A stretch of DNA of 64,000 nucleotides from Microthrixaceae bacterium (GTDB lineage: Bacteria; Actinomycetota; Acidimicrobiia; Acidimicrobiales; Microtrichaceae), in contig JAOSKI010000043.1 of assembly GCA_027493675.1 (NCBI GenBank), positions 62,001-126,000 on the forward strand, written 5' to 3'. Numbering within the stretch: the first letter of the stretch is position 1; every line of letters starts with the position of its first letter. Position numbers and translations under genes: made by a program. A model generated the notes under the pieces. The model searched no databases and had not been told where the DNA came from. It saw nothing but the letters and a program-made list of their open reading frames with translations. Shown piece after piece: positions 9,018-16,881 of this stretch.

Positions 9018-9834
9018 ATGGCCGAAGGCGAGTACCTGTTCGAGATCGACGAAGGCGTCGGCGTGATCACCCTGAACCGGCCCGACCGCCTCAACGCCAT
9101 CACGTGGGACCTGTCGCGTGATCTGGTCGAGCTGTTGAGGATCTGCGCCAACGCGACGAGGTCAGGGTGATCCTGCTCACCGGCGCCGGCCGCGGGTTCT
9201 GCTCGGGTGGCGACGCCGAGTGGCTGAGCGGAGCGGACGACCGCGGCATGCCGGGGCTGTCCGAGGTGCCCCTCGAGCGCTACCAGCGCAAGACCCCGCC
9301 GGACCGGTGGCGGAGCTCACGAAGATGATCGTCGAGGTCGACAAGCCGGTGATCGCAGCCCTGCACGGCCCGGTGATGGGCGCCGGGCTGTCGTTCGCCC
9401 TGGCGTGTGACCGTCGCTTCGGCGACAGCACCACGCGCATGAGCGCGGCGATGGTGCGCCTCGGCTTCGCCCCCGACACGGGGATCACCTGGTTCCTGCC
9501 CCGCATCACGCGGTTGTCGACCGCGCTGATGATGGTGGAGACCGGGCGCATCCTGGAGGCCGACGAGTGCTTCCGTGAGGGTCTGATCGACGAGATGGTC
9601 GACGACGGCGAGTCGCTCGCCGAGGCCATGAAGTACGCGAAGAAGCTGGCCGCCGGTCCCAGCGTGGCTGTCGACCTGGCCCGTCGCTTCGTGCACAAGG
9701 CCCTCACCTCCACCCTCGACGAGATGCTCGACCACGAGGCGGTGGCCGCCACCATGTCGGCGCACACCGCCGACGCGCGCGAAGGCACAAGCGCGTTCGT
9801 GGAGAAGCGCAAGCCCGAGTTCAAGGGCCACTGA
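9018..9834 (+). CDS. enoyl-CoA hydratase/isomerase (crotonase) family protein
   Basis: About 271 residues, shifts near 9155 and 9300. Starts MAEGEYLFEIDEGVGVITLN, then ILLTGAGRGFCSGGDAEW (oxyanion hole), VIAALHGPVMGAGLSFALAC and LGFAPDTGITWFLPR, ending AFVEKRKPEFKGH. Both positions of the hydratase Glu pair are replaced (Ser in GLSFALAC, Val in AMVRLG), so it is more likely an isomerase, hydrolase or other crotonase than a 2-enoyl-CoA hydratase. ATG with GGAG ahead, 31 bp after the LLM gene, so probably one operon. Last recognisable catabolic gene before the toxin-antitoxin island. Confidence 0.85.
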
Positions 9835-10146
9835 GCTTCGGTCCGGGACCCAACCCTCGGGCGTTCTGCTACCTGCAACGCGGAAAGCACCGACCTGACG
9901 CTCGAAGTGGTCCGGGGACGGCTCAACCGGACCGACGATGCCGAGCGCTACGCAGCATCCATCAGGGAACACCCCTGCCGCAACGGCGGCCGTCTCAATA
10001 CACAGGGCCGCATCCGGAACAAGGTCGGTCACCCCTGCTTGCGCTGAAGCCGACCCGGCGGGGTTCTCCAGGTAGACGAACCTCTCCCGGTGGGGTCGAC
10101 GGCGGGACCGTAGACGGTCTGCTGCATCATCCGCTACGAGAGGATC
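9835..10146. other. gap with no convincing gene
   Basis: No intact gene. A plus-strand frame from about 9898 to 10047 (TLEVVRGRLNRTDDAERYAA) has coding-like composition but no start or family, and may be a relic. The change from the metabolic to the toxin-antitoxin region falls here. Confidence 0.4.
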
Positions 10147-10311
10147 ATGATGGCAGAGCCATCCGAACCACCGCGGCAGGTCTGGTTCGACCTCGACGAA
10201 GCCCTCAGACTGCTCGCAGCACTCGAGGACGTTCGTGAGGAGCTTGCCGACGGACAGGCACTCACCCTGCTCATGCAGGTCGAGGTCCAGGTCGCTGCGC
10301 TGCACCGTTAG
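10147..10311 (+). CDS. small protein of unknown function (54 aa)
   Basis: ATG-ATG start with AGAGG just ahead, 54 codons to TAG. Sequence reads MMAEPSEPPRQVWFDLDEAL, then RLLAALEDVREELADGQALT and ends VQVAALHR. It is acidic and predicted mostly helical, with heptad-like Leu/Val spacing, so it may form a small coiled coil or dimer. It lies 26 bp upstream of a small DNA-binding-domain gene in the same direction, suggesting a two-gene unit. Not recognised; no family assigned. Could be an antitoxin-like small protein by location (inference only). Confidence 0.5.
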   Translation: MMAEPSEPPRQVWFDLDEALRLLAALEDVREELADGQALTLLMQVEVQVAALHR

Positions 10312-10337
10312 CTTGATCTCGACGACGGAGGCCCACG

Positions 10338-10508
10338 ATGACGAACACCGAACACGCCCTGCGAGCCCCCGAAGCCGCCCGTCGACTCGGGCTGACCACG
10401 AAGGAAGTGCTCAGGCTCATGTACGACCACGAGCTGCGCACCATCGTCGTGAACGGGATCGCACACGTGCCCGAGTCCGCGATCGACGAGTACCGATCCC
10501 GCACCTGA
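10338..10508 (+). CDS. small excisionase/MerR-type helix-turn-helix protein (56 aa)
   Basis: ATG with GGAG eight bases ahead. ALRAPEAARRLGLTTKEVLR and LMYDHELRTIVVNGIAHVPE followed by SAIDEYRSRT match the compact helix-turn-helix plus wing of excisionase-family (HTH_17) proteins, where a helix-turn-helix is followed by a beta hairpin and a short helix. Such proteins bind DNA as recombination directionality factors or as small regulators of toxin-antitoxin loci. No integrase is nearby, so a regulator or antitoxin role is more likely here. The upstream 54-aa gene is probably co-transcribed. Confidence 0.6.
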   Translation: MTNTEHALRAPEAARRLGLTTKEVLRLMYDHELRTIVVNGIAHVPESAIDEYRSRT

Positions 10509-10655
10509 GTGTGCGTGCTACGAAGACCGCCCCGACCCGGGGCGGCTCGACCATGCTCAACACCGGCGCGCCTGCGATGAGCTCGCCGCGCTGCTACAGG
10601 AGCCCTGCATCGTGGAGGCCAACGAGGAGCTCATCGAGAGAGCTGTCGGCCTGCC

Positions 10656-10743
10656 GACGCGGGGAGACTCGCCGCCCCTGACCTCGTCGACGTCGAGACC
10701 GTCTCGGTCCTACGGCGCCGATGGGCGTGGGCGACCTCACAAC
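10656..10743 (+). pseudogene. relic of a vapC (PIN-domain) gene
   Basis: The piece LAAPDLVDVETVSVLRRRWA can be read here and is nearly identical to residues 32-51 of the intact VapC at 12088-12486. DNA identity is also high between this stretch and about 12169-12256. The start, the first catalytic Asp and the C-terminal half are missing. It is a leftover of a duplicated or recombined VapC locus. The rest of the 10509-10877 gap shows no gene. Confidence 0.65.
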
Positions 10744-10877
10744 CGACGCCACCGCTTCCCCCGCGGATCCGGTGGCGCAGTACCCGTATCGGAAGCACCC
10801 GTTCCAGTGCTCAAACGGTGTGTGCCTCGCGTTCCTCAACGCTGTTCGGGAAGGACACCGGTGGGCACCTGTCCGGC

Positions 10878-11288
10878 TCAGCCGATCATCTCGACCGACA
10901 CGCCCAGGAGGCGATAGGTGCTCCGCGCCCGACGATCCCGGGTGGCGAGAGGAAGGCCCGCCGACCTCGCGGCGAGTGCGACCAACCCATCGTAGGTCGC
11001 ACCTCCGGCTACGCCTGCGGCCGCGAGAACCGCTGGAGCCGAACGCATGGACCTGGCGTCGAGGACTGCCGCTCGCTCGAATCGCTCACCCAGCAATCGC
11101 ACCGCGTCAGCCGGGGCGACGCGAGCATCGCCCGGAAGCCGCGTTAGGACCGCGTACGTCTCGTGGACTGCATGCCCTGCGAGCGCAGCCGTCCGATCAC
11201 CGAGAGCCGAGCTCACCGACCGGTGAGCGACGTGCGACGTCACCAGCAACGGGACCGCCACGCTGGTGTCCAGGACCAGGTCCGTCAC
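10878..11288 (-). CDS. VapC-type PIN-domain toxin
   Basis: 136 residues, intact. MTDLVLDTSVAVPLLVTSHV carries the first acidic residue (Asp7); HAVHETYAVLTRLPGD the conserved Glu; TYDGLVALAARSAGLPLATR and the following DRRA supply the C-terminal acidic pair that binds Mg2+. PIN toxins are RNases that cleave tRNA or rRNA when not held by the antitoxin. The start overlaps the stop of the AbrB-type antitoxin gene upstream (ATGA), the usual arrangement. Full length for the family; no missing key residue. Confidence 0.85.
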   Translation of the reverse strand: MTDLVLDTSVAVPLLVTSHVAHRSVSSALGDRTAALAGHAVHETYAVLTRLPGDARVAPADAVRLLGERFERAAVLDARSMRSAPAVLAAAGVAGGATYDGLVALAARSAGLPLATRDRRARSTYRLLGVSVEMIG

Positions 11289-11521
11289 CGTCGGCCGGCG
11301 TCTGCCAGCGCCAGCACGTCGTCGTCGCTGATCGGCGTCTCCGCCACGGCAACGAGTCGCCCGTCCCGCTCCTCAAGGTGGGCGGTACGGCTCACCGGAG
11401 TGACATGCAGCCCATCCCCGTACTCGCTCACATCGACCTTCGTGCCCGGTGTGAGACGAAGCCGGTCCCGCAAGGATTTCGGCACGACGATCCGACCAAC
11501 CTCGTCGACGGTGGCTTCCAT
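11285..11521 (-). CDS. AbrB/MazE-type (SpoVT) antitoxin of the PIN toxin
   Basis: 78 residues, intact. MEATVDEVGRIVVPKSLRDR and LRLTPGTKVDVSEYGDGLHV form the swapped-hairpin AbrB DNA-binding domain (GRIVVPK...R..L...PG). The acidic tail AETPISDDDVLALADAGRR is the part that normally wraps the toxin. Four-base overlap with the downstream vapC. The complex should bind its own promoter region in 11522-11560. Confidence 0.87.
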   Translation of the reverse strand: MEATVDEVGRIVVPKSLRDRLRLTPGTKVDVSEYGDGLHVTPVSRTAHLEERDGRLVAVAETPISDDDVLALADAGRR

Positions 11522-11860
11522 GGGAGAAGCCTACCAGTTCGTTCCCAGTTGCCGCCCCCACCCACCGCCATAGGATTCGAGCACCGCCATAGGATTCGAG
11601 CCAGAGGAATCGGAAAGCCCCCAGCGATGATCTGCTCGATGCACTCCTCACGCTTCATGTTCGCGCCTCGTGTTCGCGCCTCGTGTTCGACCTGCCTCCC
11701 ACCAGCCCATCCGCGCCGCTCTCGATGAGCAGCCGGCCCTCCCCCCCATCGCCCCCGGCTCACCGCCGGCTGTTGGTGAACCACGACAACGCAGCACACC
11801 ACCGCGGTAGCCCGACTCGGGCGGGTTGCCATCGCACCCGAACGCTTACATGCCGCAAGC
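11522..11860. other. intergenic region between two divergent TA pairs
   Basis: No gene is supported. It contains a 19-bp unit (CACCGCCATAGGATTCGAG) repeated in tandem at 11563-11600 and a 13-bp unit (TGTTCGCGCCTCG) repeated at 11658-11683. A minus-strand frame beginning MKREECIEQIIAGGFPIPLA near 11659 has a plausible start but breaks down within about 25 codons, so it may be a relic. Both TA promoters must lie here. Confidence 0.5.
11563..11600. repeat. 19-bp direct tandem repeat (2 copies)
   Basis: CACCGCCATAGGATTCGAG occurs twice without a spacer (11563-11581 and 11582-11600). A minus-strand remnant frame crosses it, so it may be a replication-slippage duplication. Confidence 0.8.
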
Positions 11861-12091
11861 ATGCCAAACCTGCTCGTAAGAGACATCCCCGACGAGGTTC
11901 ATGCCGTCCTGCAGCGGCGTGCTCGGAAAAGGGGCCAGTCGCTCCAGCAATACCTTGCCGCCGAGCTGACCAGCCTTGCGTCGCAGCCGTCGGTCGAGGA
12001 GCTGTTCGATCGGATCGGCCGTCGTCGCGGCGGCCGGGTGGGGCTCCGAACAGCCGTCGATGATCTCGACGCAGGGCGCGCCGACCGGTGA
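11861..12091 (+). CDS. FitA/VapB-type ribbon-helix-helix antitoxin
   Basis: 76 residues, intact. MPNLLVRDIPDEVHAVLQRR and ARKRGQSLQQYLAAELTSLA form the N-terminal ribbon-helix-helix typical of FitA-like antitoxins paired with PIN toxins. C-terminal segment VEELFDRIGRRRGGRVGLRT binds the toxin. Its stop overlaps the GTG start of the next gene (GTGA). Closely similar in layout to the antitoxin at 13088-13309 on the other strand. Confidence 0.87.
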   Translation: MPNLLVRDIPDEVHAVLQRRARKRGQSLQQYLAAELTSLASQPSVEELFDRIGRRRGGRVGLRTAVDDLDAGRADR

Positions 12092-12486
12092 TCGTCGTCG
12101 ATGCCTCGGTCGTCGCGAACGCGCTGGCCGACGACGGTGCCGACGGTGACCTCGCCAGGCAGCACCTGGTGAACGCGCCGAGACTCGCTGCTCCCGACCT
12201 CGTCGACGTCGAGACCGTCTCGGTCCTTCGGCGTCGATGGAGGGCCGGTGACCTGACCGCCCGCCGCTTCTCCATCGCCGTCGACGACCTTGCCGATCTC
12301 GCCGTGGTTCGCATTCCCACCCTGCCGCTCATGCGTCGGGCGCATGAACTCCGGGCCAACGTGACCGCGTACGACGCCTCCTACGTGGCTCTCGCCGAAC
12401 ACCTTGGCTGGGTCCTCCTCACCGCCGACGGTCGCCTATCTCGCGCGCCTGGGATTCGCTGCGCCGTCGAGATCGTCGGAACCTGA
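12088..12486 (+). CDS. VapC-type PIN-domain toxin
   Basis: 132 residues from a GTG start, intact. MIVVDASVVANALADDGADG (first Asp), DLVDVETVSVLRRRW (Glu), then LRANVTAYDASYVALAEHLG with the third acid in YDASYVALAE, and LLTADGRLSRAPGI with the fourth. These four acidic positions form the Mg2+ site of PIN RNases. Overlaps the FitA-like antitoxin by four bases. A decayed copy of its central part lies at 10656-10743 and a paralogue with the same [12 protein letters not shown] motif lies at 12708-13091, so the island has grown by duplication. Confidence 0.88.
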   Translation: MIVVDASVVANALADDGADGDLARQHLVNAPRLAAPDLVDVETVSVLRRRWRAGDLTARRFSIAVDDLADLAVVRIPTLPLMRRAHELRANVTAYDASYVALAEHLGWVLLTADGRLSRAPGIRCAVEIVGT

Positions 12487-12707
12487 GCAGTCAGCCGGCG
12501 CGCCCTAGCAGCGGCCGTGATCGACACATCATCGGCGGTGGGAGGCGGCGCGTTCCACAGCAGACCGTTGAACTCGGCGCCAGCCACCACGCGCAGAAGC
12601 AGGTGCTACCTGTCCGGCAGGCACTCGGCCCGACCCGGGATACCCGACGTCGACGGGTGTCCTTCGTCGACAGTGTCGGTGACGCCACCGAACACGCTGT
12701 ACTCCGG

Positions 12708-13091
12708 TCATCGGCGTACAACGGTGATCGTGCAGTGGGGTCCCGGTGCGCGAGCCAGGCGACCATCAGCAGTCACGAGCGGGCTCTCGAGCGCCTCTGC
12801 GAGTGCGACGTACGTCGCGTCGTACGCACTGAGGTTCTCACGCAGCTCCCATACACGACCCAGGAGACCCGACACAGCGGCGCGCTCGATGCCCAGCCGC
12901 TGCCAGACATCGATCATCCGCTCCGCGGCCCCGACGTCGAGATCGCCCCGAAGCACTTGGCCTCGAAGGGCGTGGACGACCTCCGAATCGGCCAGATGGG
13001 GGCAGGTGGCGGCTTGTGCTGCCAACATCGCCCTCGCCTCGCCGTCGTTCATCAGACCGAGAACCGCGGCCGAGGCGTCGATCACGATCAA
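12708..13091 (-). CDS. VapC-type PIN-domain toxin
   Basis: 127 residues, intact, from a TTG start that overlaps the antitoxin stop. [20 protein letters not shown] carries the first Asp; [19 protein letters not shown] the Glu; [20 protein letters not shown] and [14 protein letters not shown] the last two acidic residues. The same PIN subgroup as the toxin at 12088, reading in the opposite direction and converging on it, with a 220-bp gap (12487-12707) in which I see no gene. Confidence 0.86.
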   Translation of the reverse strand: MIVIDASAAVLGLMNDGEARAMLAAQAATCPHLADSEVVHALRGQVLRGDLDVGAAERMIDVWQRLGIERAAVSGLLGRVWELRENLSAYDATYVALAEALESPLVTADGRLARAPGPHCTITVVRR

Positions 13092-13309
13092 CGCGACGTT
13101 CGCCCTGCCTCGACATCCGCGACGACGACATCGGCGTCGACTCCGAGGTCCGGCAGCCCGGCCAGCAGCGCAGGATTGTCTGCGCGGCGTGAGATGGAAG
13201 CAAGCTCACGCGTGGCAAACGCGGAGAGCGACAGGCCCTCCCTCTCAGCGAGACGCTCCAACCGCTCGCCGACCTCGTCAGGCACGTTCCGTAGGTACAG
13301 GGTCCGCAT
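13088..13309 (-). CDS. FitA/VapB-type ribbon-helix-helix antitoxin
   Basis: 73 residues. [20 protein letters not shown] and [20 protein letters not shown] form the ribbon-helix-helix; [17 protein letters not shown] is the toxin-binding tail. ATG at 13309 is chosen because it opens the ribbon strand; an upstream extension in the same frame would run through the palindromic operator at 13317-13328. Four-base overlap with the downstream vapC. Confidence 0.85.
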   Translation of the reverse strand: MRTLYLRNVPDEVGERLERLAEREGLSLSAFATRELASISRRADNPALLAGLPDLGVDADVVVADVEAGRTSR

Positions 13310-13316
13310 GTCGCAC

Positions 13317-13328
13317 AATGCTAGCATT
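13317..13328. promoter_or_regulatory. palindromic operator of a VapBC pair
   Basis: AATGCTAGCATT is a perfect 12-bp palindrome eight bases upstream of the antitoxin ATG at 13309. The position fits binding of the antitoxin or complex over the promoter, and CATAAT beside it could be a -10 element. Confidence 0.55.
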
Positions 13329-13427
13329 ATGCAGGCACTTCGCAACCACAAGGATCACGGTGAGAAGCTGTGCTGCGGTCAGCGATCCCGGGGTGGACCT
13401 ACCGCCGTTCCCGCGTTCGACCAGGCT

Positions 13428-13512
13428 GGATCTCCCCAACCACCACCGCCGGGCGTCAACATCCGCAGGTCATCACCCGCCGCGAGCCGGATCGTGCACT
13501 TGTCAGGGAGGC
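13428..13512 (-). pseudogene. relic of a hydantoinase B/oxoprolinase C-terminus
   Basis: Minus-strand reading gives LPDKCTIRLAAGDDLRMLTP followed by GGGGWGDP, the characteristic C-terminal signature of HyuB-family subunits (basic strand, then TPGGGGWG). No other part of the gene is present. A second, diverged copy of the same fragment lies at 14368-14460, on the other side of an antitoxin/VapC pair. The rest of 13310-13644 holds the VapBC operator and no gene. Confidence 0.65.
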
Positions 13513-13644
13513 GCTCGGCTCCGGCTCTGTCGCCACCGGGCAGCAGCCGGTTCTCCCCGACCGCTCCGGGCTCGCCGCCGGCGCCACCGCTCGCGGGCGC
13601 TGGTAAATGCCAGGGACTGAACTCGTTCACAAAGTAGCTACAGT

Positions 13645-13932
13645 ATGTCTATGAAAGTAGCTACACATCGTGGCGAGGTCGGCGTGCGCGACCTCAAGAA
13701 CAACCTGAGCCGATACCTCGACCGCGTGCAGCAAGGCGAGGAGATCATCGTCACCGAGCACGGGAAGCCCGTTGCCCGGCTATCAGCCGTTGACGAAGCG
13801 ACCGATCGGCTCGCGGCACTCGTTGCGTCAGGCGCAGTCCGCCCACCGACGACCCGGCAACGCCAGCGCCCCGCCCGGCGTATCAAGGCGAAGGGCTCTG
13901 TGAGCGACCTCGTCGCGGAACAGCGGCGGTGA
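13645..13932 (+). CDS. Phd/YefM-type antitoxin
   Basis: 95 residues, intact. VGVRDLKNNLSRYLDRVQQG and EEIIVTEHGKPVARLSAV are the Phd/YefM N-terminal DNA-binding domain that recognises operators as a dimer. The basic and Pro-rich tail ends KGSVSDLVAEQRR, which would bind the PIN toxin downstream. Two starts (13645 and 13651) are possible. Overlaps the GTG of the toxin by four bases. A TAGCTACAGTATGTCTATGAAAGTAGCTAC region around the start contains GTAGCTAC-like repeats that may be its operator. Confidence 0.84.
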   Translation: MSMKVATHRGEVGVRDLKNNLSRYLDRVQQGEEIIVTEHGKPVARLSAVDEATDRLAALVASGAVRPPTTRQRQRPARRIKAKGSVSDLVAEQRR

Positions 13933-14345
13933 TCACCTACGTCGACACTTCCTCGATGCTGAAGCTCCTCATCGACGAGGACGGCTCTGAGCGAGCTGAG
14001 CTGATCTGGGACAGCGCCGACGTGTTGGTATCGGTTGCGCTGGTGGTGGTCGAGGGGCGAGCCGCACTCGCAGCGGCCCACCGCGGCGCGCCTCGACGCC
14101 CGCCAGCATCGAAGGGCCCGCCAAGCGTTCGAGGCGCTCGTTGAGGCGCTCTCGATCGTGGAGGTCACGGAGGCGCTCATCGTGGACGCGGCGGATCGCG
14201 GAGGCCGAGGCGCTCCGTGGCTACGACGCGGTCCACCTGGCCGCTGCGGTCACGGTTGAGGCGACGGTGTTCACGAGCGCCGACAGCGAGCTGTGCGCGG
14301 CGGCAGAGGCGCGGTCTGCACGTAGCGAACCCGCTGAGCGAGTAG
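13929..14345 (+). CDS. VapC-type PIN-domain toxin, frameshifted
   Basis: GTG start overlapping the antitoxin stop. MITYVDTSSMLKLLIDEDGS (first Asp) and ADVLVSVALVVVEGRAALAA (Glu in VEGRAAL) precede a shift near 14090; then RARQAFEALVEALSIVEVTE, a shift near 14190, RGYDAVHLAAAVTVEATVFT with the third Asp in YDAVHLA and the fourth in SADSELCAAA; a last shift near 14310 gives the ending RGLHVANPLSE. All four acidic residues survive, so it is a functional toxin if the shifts are sequence errors and a pseudogene if they are real. Confidence 0.78.
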
Positions 14346-14367
14346 CCGGCATCACGACCCGCTCGGC

Positions 14368-14460
14368 GGCGGACCCCAGCCGCCGCCACCGGGAGTGAGC
14401 ATCCGCACCACATCGCCTGACTTGAGCCGGAGCGTGCACTTGTCCAGCTCTTCTGCCTGA
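14368..14460 (-). pseudogene. second relic of a hydantoinase B C-terminus
   Basis: Minus-strand reading gives AEELDKCTLRLKSGDVVRML then TPGGGGWGPP, homologous to the relic at 13428-13512 and to the ends of HyuB-family proteins. The two fragments bracket the Phd/PIN pair, as if the pair had inserted beside or between copies of an old hyuB gene. Confidence 0.62.
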
Positions 14461-16011
14461 TCCGTGGGTGAACCCGGCGCTTGCCGTGAGGGTGTTCATC
14501 GAGGCCGGGCCGGGGCTGTGGTTGGTCGGCCCACTGCGGTCCCGCGCTCAGGCGGGTGCGGGTGGTCGCTCCGGTGGTTCGGGGGGTTGGCGGTGGCCGG
14601 GGTGGTCGTGGGCGGTGTTGGGTGGGTAGTTCGAGCCCGGTGGCGGTGGTGATCGTGAAGTGGCTGTGATCACCGGGCTGGTCGGGGTGGTTCCTGTTCG
14701 TGTGGTTGAAGTTCATGGTCCAGCCGGTGCGGTGCACGATGCCGTGGTGGTGTCGGCACAACAACACGAGGTTCACGATCACGGTTTGGCCGTCGTCGGC
14801 GTATTCGATGACGTGGTGTGCGTCACACCATCCGGGTGGGGCGTCACATCCCGGGAACACACATCCGCCGTCGCGTACCACGAGTGCGCGGCGCATCGCC
14901 CGGTTCGGCAACCGGAGCCGTTCACGTACCGCTACGGGCATGCCCAGGTGATCCAGCAGGGTCTCTGAGATCTGGGAGTTGCATACCAGCAGTTCCCATT
15001 GGGTGGGGGTGAACCACAACCTGTTGCCGGCTGTGTCGGTAACCGGCACACCGATGAGCGCCCCGGGCCCGGGCCGGTCTGAACAGCACCCACCGGCGGT
15101 ATCACCGGAACCGTAGGGGTGGGTTCGGTGGGTGGGGTGAGTTTGGTCGAGTGCGGCGAGGATCGGGTCGATCTCACCTGTTCGGTCGGTGTCGATGACC
15201 GGGTTCATCTCGGTGACCGTGCAAGCGTTGTGTTGTCTCGCCTGGTTTGTGGCACCGCGGCGGATGAGCTCGATCAGGGCTTGGGCACGGATCTGGGCTC
15301 TGGTTGGCATCTCGAGCTCCGGGCACCGCCGGCGATCGTCAGCGCATGCGGCGCCACATGCGGTTCGTCTCGGCTTCGAGGAGCTCTTCGAAGGAAACAC
15401 CGTCGGTGCCACACAGGGTGGCGTCGATGACCAGTTCATCGGCGCTGCGTCGCATCGACACCTTCGCCTCCTCTGTGGGGTCGTGACCGCCGTCGGCATC
15501 GGCGTAACGGGCGAGATCGTCGACCAACGCGGTGAACCGTGACCATCCCGGCTCCGCGTCCGACAATCGCCAACAACGCCTGTTGCGCGGCGCTGAACGC
15601 GTCCGCGTTGCGGTCGTTGACCCAAGCGGCGATGAACGCCGCACGTTCGAAGGTGATCTCACCCGCCGCGACCGCTGCGAACAAGCCCCCGAGATCTGCT
15701 CGCAGACGCCTACCCGCACGGATCTCGCGGTTCACAGCGGTACGCGACCGTCCATGACGACGCTCGAACCACACACCCGTCGCGGTGCCGTAACGGATGT
15801 CGCACAAACCGCGGCGGTCCACCTCGGCAAGCACCCCCGCGGACGTGGCATCCAGTGACCGGCGAGCCACTTCGATGTCATCGACCATCCCAAGGCACTC
15901 CTCATCGGACAGCTCCTTCGCGTCCACACCGGCCAACACGCGTGCCGTGGTGATCACACCAGCGGTGCTCCCCGACCCGTCCCCAGAACCACTCCCTACC
16001 ATCGAACCCAT
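14461..16011 (-). CDS. DUF222 / 13E12-family HNH endonuclease-like protein
   Basis: About 515 residues, shifts near 15560 and 15345. N-terminal DUF222 helical domain (RRSLDATSAGVLAEVDRRGL, FERRHGRSRTAVNREIRAGR, LFAAVAAGEITFERAAFIAA), then ELPTRAQ-like MPTRAQIRAQALIELIRRGA, then the zinc-type HNH domain: VVRDGGCVFPGCDAPPGWCD, AHHVIEYADDG, NLVLLCRHHHGIVHRTGW. The Cys/His pattern (CVFPGC, CDAHH, CRHHH) is complete. Actinobacterial 13E12 proteins are numerous, mobile-looking genes of uncertain job. Low-complexity Pro/Thr/Arg tail; the C-terminal end is not fixed and runs into the HyuB relic. ATG at 16011 chosen before MGSMVGSGSG. A paralogue lies at 45611-47057. Confidence 0.8.
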
Positions 16012-16201
16012 GTTCGATACCGTAACAACCCCGTGAGACATCCAAGATCGGAACAGCCGTTGCGGACGGTGCAGGAGCCTCACCGCGCCATGCCTGCTCG
16101 ACCGAGGCGGCCACCACCCACCCCAACCACACCGAACACGACCCACAGATGTGCTCGGAGAGGCTCCTTTGTCCACCTTGTGTCCGGCCTTGTCGTTGGA
16201 C

Positions 16202-16874
16202 TCAAGGCCACTGAGCTCCGCTGACCGTGCACCCTCTGCGGTGCGCTGCACAAGGCGCCCCGACACCGGTCCCACCACGAACAGCAACAACCACGATGCC
16301 TTGCCCACGGCACTGGTGCCCTACAGTGCGACCCCGGCGTAGGTCACCGGGATCGACAACAGGAACACGGCCGGCTTCTGCGAGCGCGCCCAACATCTCC
16401 GCACGTATCACCGCAGGTGGGTCGTCACCGGCGACGAGGCCGCGGCGCTGGGCCAACCGGAACATCACGACGCTCGCGATCGTGGCCACGGCCACGTTCG
16501 CCGCGTACAGCGCGGTGGGCAGTGCAAGGTGGTCGAGATCCGGGTCACCCATTGCCTCGGTGGTGAACGGTATGAACACCACGAGCCCGATCACCACGAT
16601 GTTGGCGACCACCACCGAGGCATCCAGCCCCGACATCCGTGCCACCAGTTCGTGGTTCTTGCGCCAGAAGGCGACGATCACCACGAAGCTGATCAGGAAG
16701 GATGTGAACTGGGTGCCGTTCGCCGACAGCAGCGCGGGAGACGCTCGACCACGTGTCGACACCCGTGACCTCGATGTTGGTCACCAGCAGCGTGAGGGCG
16801 AACCCGTATACCGCATCGAAGAACGCGAGCGCGCGGTCGAAGTCCGGGGTGTCACGCTCGAAGCTCTGCTCCAC
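16202..16874 (-). CDS. TMEM175-family-like (DUF1211) membrane protein
   Basis: About 220 residues, shifts near 16745 and 16375. FDRALAFFDAVYGFALTLLV at the N-terminus resembles the pore-helix motif of bacterial TMEM175 potassium channels (R-x3-FSDAV-FAI-TLL), but with FFDA in place of FSDA. Further membrane segments: FTSFLISFVVIVAFWRKNHE, VVVANIVVIGLVVFIPFTTE, LYAANVAVATIASVVMFRLA, a segment AVFLLSIPVTYAGVAL, and GKASWLLLFVVGPVSGRLVQ. An in-frame TAG falls between the last two, so the final helix is either lost or the base is wrong. Seven bp separate its start from the TauE-like gene upstream. Function as an ion channel is inferred from family only; the end is uncertain. Confidence 0.65.
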
Positions 16875-16881
16875 CCGTCAC

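Noticed and set aside
11563-11683. Tandem repeats as a CRISPR array or integration site
   Set aside because: Only two copies each, no spacers and no cas or integrase genes.
12487-12707. Minus-strand frame GAEFNGLLWNAPPPTADDVS as a third HyuB relic
   Set aside because: No match to the TPGGGGWG signature or any motif I can name.
12517-13637. Long plus-strand frames across the VapBC pair at 12.7-13.3 kb
   Set aside because: They overlap an intact TA pair and two relics and show no domain.
14461-16011. DUF222 HNH gene as part of an insertion sequence
   Set aside because: No terminal inverted repeats or target duplication seen; DUF222/13E12 genes are common chromosomal genes in actinobacteria.
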